Assembly: GCF_043557345.1 (NCBI RefSeq)
Contig: NZ_JBIFFV010000011.1
Span: 1-64,000, forward strand
DNA from: Sulfitobacter sp043557345
Lineage (GTDB): Bacteria > Pseudomonadota > Alphaproteobacteria > Rhodobacterales > Rhodobacteraceae
Length of the DNA stretch: 64,000 bases
Direction of reading: 5' to 3'
Position numbers and translations under genes: made by a program. The notes beneath the pieces were generated by a model that was given only the letters and a program-made list of their open reading frames with translations, did not search any database and was not told the origin of the DNA. Positions 33,150 to 41,300 of the stretch are shown here, one piece after another. The first letter of the stretch is position 1. The number at the start of each line of letters is the position of its first letter.

Positions 33150-33257
33150 ATGAACATACCGTTTACGGGCGAGCTGACACCAAGGTTTCAGAGCATCGTA
33201 GGACTGCCTGATAATGGGCTGGTTGATCCAGTCTTAGAAAAGCTAGGTGCATCATGA
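33150..33257 (+). CDS. 35-residue leader ORF coupled to the CBASS patatin gene
   Basis: The ATG at 33150, with a GAGG box about 9 bases upstream, opens a 35-codon ORF (M-N-I-P-F-T-G-E-L-T-P-R-F...L-G-A-S) that ends in TCATGA. Its stop overlaps the start of the patatin gene at 33254. The peptide has no membrane segment or signal. The ATGA junction indicates translational coupling, so it is either a small component of the CBASS system or a leader that meters expression of the lipase. I do not recognise the sequence. Confidence 0.55.
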   Translation: MNIPFTGELTPRFQSIVGLPDNGLVDPVLEKLGAS

Positions 33258-34240
33258 GACGCATCCTAAGCATCGATGGTGGCGGCATCAAAGGCACCCA
33301 ACCCGCGGCTTTCCTGGCGGGTTTGGAAGAAGATCTTGATGAGCCGATTGGCCGCTACTTCGACCTGATTGCGGGAACGTCAACCGGGGGTATTCTCGCG
33401 ATCGGCCTTGCCCTCGGCATCCCGGCCAAAACCCTCCTCGAACTCTACGAAAATCGCGGGCCGACGATTTTCGGGCAAGCGGGGGACAACAGCTGGTTCG
33501 GGCGAAAGGCTCGGGACGCGCGTGCCGCCTTGCGTCACCTGGTCAAGCCGAAGCACGATGCATCGACGCTTCGGGACGAACTCCATGCCGTCCTTGGCGA
33601 CAAGCTCATCGGCGAAGCTGAGACCCGGTTGCTGATCCCGGCCTGGGATGCCGACCAGCGCAGCGTCTACATCTACAAGACGTCGCATCATCCGCGGCTC
33701 ACTAAGGATTACCGGAAGCCGGCCCTCGACGCCGCGATGGCGACGTCGGCCGCTCCAACCTATTTCGCGCGTCACAAGACGGTGGATGATGTCGGGCTTC
33801 TCGATGGTGGCACCTGGTGCAACAATCCGGTGGGCGTCGCGACCGTCGAAGCGATCTCGATGCTCGGCTGGTCTCCGCAGGAATTGCACATCCTGAGCCT
33901 CGGCTGTGTCGACGAGGTCTACATGCTGCCTGAATCCCCTGGCAAGGCCGGTCTCGGGTTGAAGGCCCTCAGTCTTCTCATGGACGGGCAATCCCGTGGA
34001 GCGCTCGGCATTGCCCGTCATCTGACAGGCGATCCGCACGACCGGACGGCTGTTCACCGGTATTCGCCGAGCGTGCCGGAGGGTTTCTTTTCCCTCGACG
34101 ACACCACCAAGATCCAGAGGCTCAAGGGGCTTGGCGCCTCGAGTGCCCGGCATGCGAGCCCCACACTGACCCCCATCTTCTTCCAGCAACCTGCCGAGCC
34201 GTTCGTGCCCGTGCATCAACTCGAACGGAACGCCGCATGA
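33254..34240 (+). CDS. capV: Patatin-like phospholipase, CBASS effector (CapV-like)
   Basis: A 328-residue patatin protein: oxyanion motif D8-G-G-G-I-K-G, nucleophile elbow G-T-S43-T-G and catalytic aspartate D184-G-G. The usual Ser-Asp dyad is therefore complete. CapV effectors are switched on by cyclic dinucleotides made by the adjacent CD-NTase and then degrade membrane phospholipids, killing the infected cell. No signal peptide is present, as expected for a cytoplasmic effector. Its stop overlaps the CD-NTase start (ATGA), and its start overlaps the leader ORF stop. The effector assignment rests on this context plus intact motifs. Confidence 0.92.
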   Translation: MRRILSIDGGGIKGTQPAAFLAGLEEDLDEPIGRYFDLIAGTSTGGILAIGLALGIPAKTLLELYENRGPTIFGQAGDNSWFGRKARDARAALRHLVKPKHDASTLRDELHAVLGDKLIGEAETRLLIPAWDADQRSVYIYKTSHHPRLTKDYRKPALDAAMATSAAPTYFARHKTVDDVGLLDGGTWCNNPVGVATVEAISMLGWSPQELHILSLGCVDEVYMLPESPGKAGLGLKALSLLMDGQSRGALGIARHLTGDPHDRTAVHRYSPSVPEGFFSLDDTTKIQRLKGLGASSARHASPTLTPIFFQQPAEPFVPVHQLERNAA

Positions 34241-35436
34241 ACCAGATCTTCTCGCACCCCCTCACCGATACCGCCATTCAGCGGCGGGCGCAGGTCTTCA
34301 CGATCCTTGAAGAAATCTGCCAGGAGCTGGAATGGACCCAGACCCAGTTCGAGAAGGCGCGTACCAGTTACGAAGCCGTCGCAGACTGGTTGGCCGGATC
34401 GAGCGACCCGATGCTTGCTTCCCTCCATGTCTACCTGCACGGCTCCGGCGCACTCGGCACCTCGATCAAACCGATCGGGCGCGACGAGTTCGATGTCGAC
34501 CTGATCAGCTTCATCCTCGGCCTCGGCCCGGAAATCGCACCGGCACGCCTGAAGGCCGCGATCGGCAAGCGCCTGCGCGAGCACGCCTACTATGCCTCTA
34601 TCCTGGAAGAAAAGAAGCGCTGCTGGCGCCTGAACTACGCCGGCGATTTTCACCTCGACATCTCCCCGACCATTGCCAACCCGAACTGCATGAACGGCGG
34701 TGAGCTGGTACCCGATCGCAAGCTTCGGGATTGGCACGCGACGAATCCTCGGGCCTATCGGACCCTTTTCGACGAAAGGGCGGCCCTAGTCCCGCAGATG
34801 ACGCAGTCGATCATCGCGGCGCAGCGCGATGCGGCGACGACCGAGCCTTTCCCGGTACGTCAGTCCGTCAAGGGCATTCTGCGGCGGACCGTGCAACTCC
34901 TAAAGCGTCACCGGGATCTGGAATTCCTGCATGTTCAGGAGGAGATCGCACCGATCTCGATCATCATCACGACCTTGGCCATGCGATCCTATGAGATGTG
35001 CGTCAGGCGCCACGTTTTCGCAGACGAACTCCAGGTGTTGATCGACACGATCCGCCTGATGCCGGTCTTCATCGAGCGGCCCCTAGTCAATGGCCGTCAG
35101 ATCTACGCGGTCTGGAACGAGACCACCGAAGGTGAAAATTTTGCCGAGCGTTGGAATGAAGAACCCGCGCGGGTCGAAGTCTTCTACAAGTGGCACAGCA
35201 AGGCGCTTGCGGATTTCGAATCCCTGCGTGACCTCGTTGGCCTCGACGCGATTGTAGGCTCCATGAAGGACAGCCTGGGTGACAAACTTGTTGCCCGGAC
35301 CATGAACCGGCGGATGGATGCGCTGAACGAGGGGCGAAAGACGGGGGCACTCGTGCTTGGTGCGGGTGTTGGCCTGACCACCCAAAAATCGGCCGCGTCG
35401 ACGCCCGTTCCCAAGAACGAGTTTTTCGGGGACTAA
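34237..35436 (+). CDS. CBASS cyclic-oligonucleotide synthase (CD-NTase)
   Basis: A 399-residue nucleotidyltransferase. The signature is H68-G-S-G-A-L-G-T followed by D-E-F-D86-V-D88-L-I, with a third carboxylate at D141 (H-L-D-I-S-P). That is the complete CD-NTase active site. The last 30 residues are glycine/serine-rich and likely disordered (ending F-F-G-D), suitable for attachment of the C-terminus by the E2-like protein downstream. The enzyme would make a cyclic nucleotide on phage infection to activate the patatin. The nucleotide product and CD-NTase clade cannot be read with confidence. Confidence 0.92.
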   Translation: MNQIFSHPLTDTAIQRRAQVFTILEEICQELEWTQTQFEKARTSYEAVADWLAGSSDPMLASLHVYLHGSGALGTSIKPIGRDEFDVDLISFILGLGPEIAPARLKAAIGKRLREHAYYASILEEKKRCWRLNYAGDFHLDISPTIANPNCMNGGELVPDRKLRDWHATNPRAYRTLFDERAALVPQMTQSIIAAQRDAATTEPFPVRQSVKGILRRTVQLLKRHRDLEFLHVQEEIAPISIIITTLAMRSYEMCVRRHVFADELQVLIDTIRLMPVFIERPLVNGRQIYAVWNETTEGENFAERWNEEPARVEVFYKWHSKALADFESLRDLVGLDAIVGSMKDSLGDKLVARTMNRRMDALNEGRKTGALVLGAGVGLTTQKSAASTPVPKNEFFGD

Positions 35437-35441
35437 GCGCG

Positions 35442-35918
35442 ATGGCGGGATCGACCACAAGAAACCGGCTGACACTGCCCCAGCAGTACCTGTTCCTGCA
35501 GAAGTCCAAGACAGTAGCCGGCGAGGGGGTGCTCGGTCCGCGCCGGTTGGAATGGCATTTTCACGCACAACCTACGCCGCTTTCTCGGACGTATCAGGTC
35601 ACCCTTGTCCTGGAGAGGGACGGAACGCCGGACGTTCGGGTTGTAGATCCTGACTTGAGGTTGCTCGCCGGTGAACGCGACCTGCCACATATCTACCATG
35701 ACCCTGATCGGCTCTGTCTCTATCTGCCCGGAACCGGACAATGGGACGCCAGCAAGCGTCTGGACCTCACCATTATCCCCTGGACCCACCTCTGGCTGAT
35801 CTATTTCGAGGAATGGCTTGCATCGGACGAATGGAAGGGCGGAGGGAAGCACCCTGGAGAGGATGACCCAAACGAGGGCAACCGTGCGTTGAGGCGCAGC
35901 CTTCAACGACAACGCTAA
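35442..35918 (+). CDS. Stand-alone E2-like protein of a short type II CBASS
   Basis: A 158-residue protein with a compact alpha/beta body and the motif R-L-C92-L-Y...W101...I-I-P-W-T-H-L-W-L-I-Y-F-E-E-W-L-A...E-W-K-G-G-G-K-H-P. This C-L-Y / P-W-T / E-W-x-G-G-G-x-H-P pattern is what I recall for the E2-like (ubiquitin-conjugating-like) proteins of CBASS, with C92 as candidate catalytic cysteine. Neither an E1 domain nor a JAB protease gene is present, which defines the short type II form. It follows the CD-NTase by five bases and would conjugate or prime the CD-NTase C-terminus. The family call is from memory of the motif. Confidence 0.75.
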   Translation: MAGSTTRNRLTLPQQYLFLQKSKTVAGEGVLGPRRLEWHFHAQPTPLSRTYQVTLVLERDGTPDVRVVDPDLRLLAGERDLPHIYHDPDRLCLYLPGTGQWDASKRLDLTIIPWTHLWLIYFEEWLASDEWKGGGKHPGEDDPNEGNRALRRSLQRQR

Positions 35919-36091
35919 AATCCGCTGTTAATCTCATTGTATGATGTGAACCGAGTTGGAACCGAGTGACTGTGGCGGATGGTTGTTTTAGACGTGAGGC
36001 AACGGCGGCGCATAATCCTGAGAACCACAGTAGGGCGGTTCGGCACTCAACAAACTCAAGTGCGTATCTACACCCTATCAGCACAGAAAAA

Positions 36092-36117
36092 GGGGAACCG
36101 TGGTCCCACGGCTCCCC
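36092..36117 (-). terminator. Intrinsic terminator of the DUF736 operon
   Basis: A 12-bp stem with one mismatch (GGGGAACCGTGG / CCACGGCTCCCC, 2-nt loop) is followed on the minus strand by TTTTT. It lies 34 bases after the DUF736 stop and may also end CBASS transcription from the other side. Confidence 0.8.
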
Positions 36118-36150
36118 TTTCGGTTCAGACCGTCTCACCTCGCGCGCTGA

Positions 36151-36879
36151 TCAAGCAACCAGCGAAAGCCCCGCGCCCGCGTCTTGCGCTTGATCGCCGC
36201 TGTCGATGAACGGGATGATCGAGAAGGTCTGCCCGCCGCGCTGTTCTTCGTTCTGCACGGCGTTGACGCGCAGGTCGCCATCAGGCGTGTTGATCAGCAA
36301 CGACAGGTAGTCGTTGCCCGTGCGGCTGCTTTTCGCCATCCACGCCGAGCCGACGCGGATCGGTGTGCCCCGGGGCGAGCTGACCTCGACACGGTAATCG
36401 GGGTGGGTTTCCTCGGATTTGTAGCTGTTCTCGATCAGCATGAACTCCAGATCGAACATCATGTTGGCGATGTAGCCGGTGAAGGCGTTGTCGGCGTCCA
36501 TGGCGGTGAGCTCCCCCGAGATCGAGCCGGATTTCATGAGGCCATTGGAAACCAGCGGGATGATCTCGAACTCGCCGCTTTGGGCCGCGCGCGCCTCTTT
36601 CGTCTGCACCGCATTGACCCGGAACGGGCCCAAGCCGACATCGATCTGCATCGAGATGTAAGGGTTTCCGCTGGTATTGCCGGTCTCGTTCCAGGCCGTG
36701 CCGATGCGCACCTTGCGGCCTGATTTGTTGACTGCAGTCACGTCGTAATCCGGGCTGCGTTCGGACATCTTGGCCCGTGCCTCGAGCTGGATGGCGATGT
36801 CAAAGCGCGTCGAGTGGATCATGCCGGTGTATTCAGCGGCGGCGGTCTCGACATTGCGGGTGAGGGTTCCTGCGAACAT
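36151..36879 (-). CDS. Tandem DUF736 protein
   Basis: About 242 residues from M-F-A-G-T-L-T-R-N. DUF736 proteins are normally about 100 residues; here two copies are joined. The first half has D-Y-D-V-T-A-V...I-G-T-A-W-N-E-T...Y-I-S-M-Q-I-D, and the second repeats it as D-Y-R-V-E-V-S...V-G-S-A-W-M-A-K...Y-L-S-L-L-I-N-T. DUF736 genes are near-universal on alphaproteobacterial conjugative plasmids and their role is unknown. An AAGGAAC box precedes the ATG; the longer frame is rejected. The terminator downstream makes it the distal gene of a minus-strand unit. Confidence 0.85.
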   Translation of the reverse strand: MFAGTLTRNVETAAAEYTGMIHSTRFDIAIQLEARAKMSERSPDYDVTAVNKSGRKVRIGTAWNETGNTSGNPYISMQIDVGLGPFRVNAVQTKEARAAQSGEFEIIPLVSNGLMKSGSISGELTAMDADNAFTGYIANMMFDLEFMLIENSYKSEETHPDYRVEVSSPRGTPIRVGSAWMAKSSRTGNDYLSLLINTPDGDLRVNAVQNEEQRGGQTFSIIPFIDSGDQAQDAGAGLSLVA

Positions 36880-37004
36880 GGGATAGTTCCTTCTTGGATT
36901 GGCCGGTGCCTGACGTTCTTGCCAGCGCATCCGGGATTGCTTTCTCGACCCCTTGAGGGACCACAAATCAGAAAGCCTGCTTTCCTTTCAGCCCCGCGCA
37001 CGGG

Positions 37005-37307
37005 TCAGAGCTGCCGTCCGAGTGGGAATGCCCCCGCGCCTCCGGGTACAACGCCCCTCCCCTGCCCTTCTGATCTTGTTGGACTGCCCGGATTTTCCGC
37101 GCTGTCCTTCGATCGCGCGATGAAGAACTCCGCCTCTTCCCCGTTCAACCCGTGCCCGCCCCGGTCGGTCAGACCGATGCAGCTACCATTCGGCACATAG
37201 GTGATGAGGTACTGACCGAGCCGGTCCTTGTAGACAACGTAGCCAGTATTGGCCCAGTGCACGGTTTGGCCGGCATCGACGGCCGCCTTGATGTCATCGA
37301 GTGTCAT
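37005..37307 (-). CDS. Small conserved plasmid protein, function unknown
   Basis: About 100 residues from M-T-L-D-D-I-K-A-A-V-D-A-G. The first 60 residues (V-H-W-A-N-T-G-Y-V-V-Y-K-D...Y-L-I-T-Y-V-P-N-G-S-C-I-G-L-T) are a compact beta-rich domain I associate with Rhodobacterales plasmid backbones. The last 30 residues are low-complexity. An AAGGAG box lies 8 bases before the ATG. It shares orientation with the DUF736 and strawberry-notch genes. No function can be assigned. Confidence 0.65.
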   Translation of the reverse strand: MTLDDIKAAVDAGQTVHWANTGYVVYKDRLGQYLITYVPNGSCIGLTDRGGHGLNGEEAEFFIARSKDSAENPGSPTRSEGQGRGVVPGGAGAFPLGRQL

Positions 37308-37416
37308 GCGAAGCTCCTTAAGAAGAATGGTGGGTAAACGCCGCAAGAAGCCCGATCTTCCGACCGGGCTTCTATGCAGCATTCGTTTGGCAAACGACCG
37401 AGAGCTGTCAGGCGCT

Positions 37417-37869
37417 TTACGTGGCTTGCGTCGCGCGCGCCGCCATCCAATCTTTCAGGCCAAGAACCGTTCGTCCGGCGGCGACCTCGGTGGCCCAGGC
37501 AACCCTTGGGTCGCCGCAGGGCTCATTGCCGACATGCCGGTCGATATGACCATTGCCCATCCATGGCTCGGGCTGGATCCGTCGCAGCCAGTCCGCCATG
37601 CTCGGAATGCGGCCCTGGCAGTCTTCACGGATATGCTGCTCGCCGATCCAGCGCACGGGAATGTCCCGACCTGCGCTATTGGTCAGGGACACGCCGAAGA
37701 CACGTTCGGCCTCAAATAGGCCTTGGGCATGGTGACGCATGGCTCGGTGCGTAAAGAGGGCGAGGTGCTCTTTCGAGGCGTCGAACCAGTCATGTATGGA
37801 CTGATAGTCAGACGGCACCCCGCCGAATTTCCGGGCAGAGCTTTCGGCATGATGAAGCGGATGGGCCAT
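37417..37869 (-). CDS. Conserved plasmid protein (DUF6915-like)
   Basis: About 150 residues from M-A-H-P-L-H-H-A-E-S-S-A-R-K-F-G-G. It contains Y-Q-S-I-H-D-W-F-D-A-S-K, R-A-M-R-H-H-A-Q-G and H-I-R-E-D-C-Q-G-R-I-P-S-M-A-D-W, a histidine-rich pattern that recurs in small alphaproteobacterial plasmid proteins and could bind metal. The ATG lies one base from the stop of the upstream DUF6878-like gene, so the two are coupled. The family name is from memory and uncertain; the coding call is firm. Confidence 0.7.
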   Translation of the reverse strand: MAHPLHHAESSARKFGGVPSDYQSIHDWFDASKEHLALFTHRAMRHHAQGLFEAERVFGVSLTNSAGRDIPVRWIGEQHIREDCQGRIPSMADWLRRIQPEPWMGNGHIDRHVGNEPCGDPRVAWATEVAAGRTVLGLKDWMAARATQAT

Positions 37870-37870
37870 C

Positions 37871-38257
37871 TCAGAGACCCTCGACATAGCTGTGCGCGCA
37901 TTCGACATAGCGGTCCGCGTGATCGAGGGTGATGCTGTCGTTGCGCAAGTCCCAGGTCAGCGTGCCATAGCCGCCCTCGTTGTTTTCGAACCCCGGGTGA
38001 TGGTGATAGGCGAGCGACCAGGCGAAATCACCGACCTCTGTCGCAAGCGCCTCCGACAGTTTGACCTCCGCGGGCTGCACATTCACGTCCTCGACATTGC
38101 CAGAGTCGCCATAGCCTTCGTATTCGGCGGTGACCTCGTTGATGCCGAGCGCGCGTAGTTGCGCAAGCAGCTCCGCTCGGGATGCCTTCAGGGTGGTTTC
38201 GCGCTCGGCGCGCCACTGAGCCGCCAGCGCGGCATAATCGATCTGGGGGTTGGTCAT
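37871..38257 (-). CDS. Conserved plasmid protein (DUF6878-like)
   Basis: A 128-residue acidic protein: a helical N-terminus (A-A-L-A-A-Q-W-R-A-E-R), then Y-E-G-Y-G-D-S-G-N-V-E-D-V and a C-terminal Y-G-T-L-T-W-D-L...I-T-L-D-H-A-D-R-Y-V-E. The G-Y-G-D-S-G and T-W-D motifs recur in plasmid-borne DUF6878-type proteins of unknown role. An AAGGAC box precedes the start. It sits between the strawberry-notch gene and the DUF6915-like gene, all on the minus strand. Confidence 0.7.
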   Translation of the reverse strand: MTNPQIDYAALAAQWRAERETTLKASRAELLAQLRALGINEVTAEYEGYGDSGNVEDVNVQPAEVKLSEALATEVGDFAWSLAYHHHPGFENNEGGYGTLTWDLRNDSITLDHADRYVECAHSYVEGL

Positions 38258-38378
38258 GGGTCTGTCCTTTTGTCAGATGTTGGCGGGTCGGGCCTGGCAT
38301 TGGTCAGCGCGCGCCCGGAAAGCGCAGATCGGCCAAATCCCGATCCGCGATACCCGGCCCAAAGCCCGCTTTGACTTT

Positions 38379-41300
38379 TCAGGCGGCTTGTTCTGCCGCC
38401 TTGATGGTTCCCTGCCCAACGATCCGGGCCAGAATGGTCCCCGTGTCGATCCCGTCCCCATGCGGTAGGAACACCCGTAGCTGGAATGCGATGATTTCGG
38501 TGAAACACCCCATTGCCTTGAGACCCTCGATCATGCCCCGATCAGCACCAGCGAGCTCGAGACGCATCTCGCCCGCGACGCGGCGACGGGTCAGGGTCAG
38601 ACCCCGGCCCAGATCAACAGGCGCGGTGGTGCCAAGAGCCGCGGTCAGCATCTCCTGCGGCGTTTGCGGGTCGGAGACGAGGAAGCGGGCGCGTAGGGCT
38701 GCCGCCCCCTCCTCGCTCAGCGTCCGCCCGATCATGGCGGTCGCCCCGTCTGGCGTCACACGGTAGATACGCTCATTGGTGGTCGGAATGTCCTTCCAGA
38801 TCGGCAACAGCAGCCCGGTCAGCAGGTAGAGCTTGGTCGTGGTGGTTTTTGGCAGGGACGCAGCCTCGGAATCCCAAAGCCGCGCGAACTTAGGCTTGCC
38901 GATCTCTTCCCATGCGGAGGACCCTAACCGCGCCTCTTCGAGATAGCTCGACCCGTTTGGCCGCACCGCCTTGCGCATCAGCGTCACGATATCCTCGTCA
39001 TACATCTGCATGGGCCGCGCCGAGATCAGCGCCGCGCGACCGGAGGCGCGGTTGACCATCGGCAGCTTGTCGGGGTTGCGCGACAGGGCTTCATCTGCCG
39101 ACAGCACATGGACCGGGTCCGTCACCTCGAGCCCGATGATCCGCGTGACTGCACCGGATTTCGGGCAGGTCCAGAGGTCTTCGGTGGAGACCTGTTCGAT
39201 CTTTTCGCCACGCAGGGTTTCGACGCCGAGATCCAGCGTGCCCGCCGCCCGCGCCCGTTCAGTCTGATCGGCGATCCGGCACATGAACTCGGCAAAGAGC
39301 GCGTTCTGCATATGAATGGGAAGGGCAAGCACCCGGTTGAGGAAGCGTTGGATCGGCGGCAACTCCTCAAGGAGCACCCCGTCCTTGTCGATCAACCGCA
39401 GGGCGGTCCAGTCGGTGAAACTCTCGTAGCTCATCGCCTCGGCGCGCCCGGCACCAAGATCAGCGTAATAGCCGCGCAGCGCACCCCGTGCGATCGGACT
39501 TTCGAGATTGTCCTCCTCGCGGAACATGCCTTGCGAGCCGGTCTCGCGTTGGCCCTTGGTTAGGGCCCCGAGCTGGTCGAGGCGCTTGGCAATCGTCGAG
39601 GTGAAGCGTTTCTCGCCATGCACATCCGAGGTGCAGACCCGGAAGAAGGGCGCGCTGACCTGCGCCGAGCGATGCGTACGGCCGAGCCCCTGGATGGCCG
39701 CATCGGCGCGCCAGCCGGGCTCCAGCAGGTAGTGCCGCCGCCGCTTTTGGTTCTTCGCCGTTTGCGCCGCATGGTAAGATCGGCCCGTGCCGCCTGCATC
39801 GGAGAAGATCAGGATATCCTTTTCGCCGTCCATAAAGGCTTGGGTCTCGGAGGAATTGCTGCTGGCGGCGCGCTTTTCGATGAAGAGATGACCATCCTCG
39901 GCCTTGAGGGGCCGGATGGACCGCCCTGTGACTTCTGCGACAGCCTCATCGCCAAAAGCCCAGAGGATCTGATCGAGCGCCGAGGGGATCGGCGCCAGCG
40001 TCATCAACTCCATCATGGCCGCATCGCGCAGAGCGAGCGCCTCGCGCGAGACAACCAGTGCGCCGGTCTCATCCCGCAAGGGTTCCGCCACCAGGTTACC
40101 GTCGATCTCCACGAGCTTTTGCGCATGGATCGGGAAGGCCTGTTCCAGGTAGCCCAGAACATAGTCGCGCGGCGTCAAGGCACCCTCGACAAGCTCGTCT
40201 TCCGCGTCCATCGTTTCAAGCCGACGTTTCAGCAGGCTCTCGCCGGTCGAAACCACCTGGATGACGCACGCGTGGCCCGTTGCCAGATCGTCCTCGATGG
40301 CGCGGATGATGGTCGGTGCCTTCATGCCCATCAGGAGATGGTTGAAGAAGCGCTGCTTCGTGCTCTCGAAGCGAGACTTGGCCGAGGCGCGTGCGGCCGA
40401 GGCATTGGTCTCGCCCGAGGCGTCGTTGACGCCAGTCGCAGTCAGTGCCGCTTCGAGATTGTGGTGAATGGTGCGAAACGCGCCCGCATAGGCGTCGTAG
40501 ATCTCGATCTGGGCCGGGGTGAGCGCATGCTCGAGCACGTCATACTCCACACCATCGAAGCTGAGGGCGCGCGCCGTGTAGAGGCCGAGCGTCTTGAGAT
40601 CGTGCGCGACCACCTCCATGGCCGCCACGCCGCCTGCCTCCATCGCAGACACGAAGCTCTCGCGGCTTGGGAAGGGATATTCGGGGCCTTGTCCCCAGAG
40701 CCCCAGCCGCGCGGCATAGGCCAAGTTGTGCACGCTCGTGGCGCCCGTGGCCGAGATGTAGAAGACGCGGGCGCGCGGGGCGGCCAGTTGCAGCCGCAGG
40801 CCCGTAAGGCCCTGCTGGGAGGGTTTGACCCCCCTGCCCTGCTCTGACCCTGCGGCGTTCTGCATGGCATGGGCCTCGTCAAAAGCCAGCACGCCGTCGA
40901 AGTCTTCACCCATCCACTCAAAGATCTGGCTCAGCCGCGTGGTGCCGCATTTGCCCGCCGAGCGCAGCGTGGCGTAGGTCACGAAGAGGATACCGTCGCC
41001 CATCGGAATGGTCTGGTCCGGTTTCCATTTGGAGAGCGGCTGAATGTCGGCGGGCGAGCCGCCAAGATCGGTCCAGTCGCGGATCGCGTCCTCGATGAGC
41101 GTGGCGGATTTGGAAACCCAGATCGCCTTCCGGCGCCCGGACAGCCAGTTCACCAGGATCAGCCCCGCGCATTCGCGGCCCTTGCCGCAACCGGTGCCGT
41201 CGCCGAGGAAATACCCGAGGCGATAAGCATTGGCATCCGGGTCATCATCGGCCCGGGTGAGCTTGGTCTGGTCGTCGTCGATGGTGAACCGCCCCGGCAG

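Noticed and set aside
35442..35918. Full Cap2-type E1-E2 protein
   Set aside because: The ORF is only 158 aa and has no ThiF-like adenylation motif; only an E2-like part is present.
39618..40847. 409-codon open frame on the plus strand
   Set aside because: It is antisense to the methyltransferase-strawberry-notch gene, whose motifs are unambiguous; the plus-strand translation shows none.
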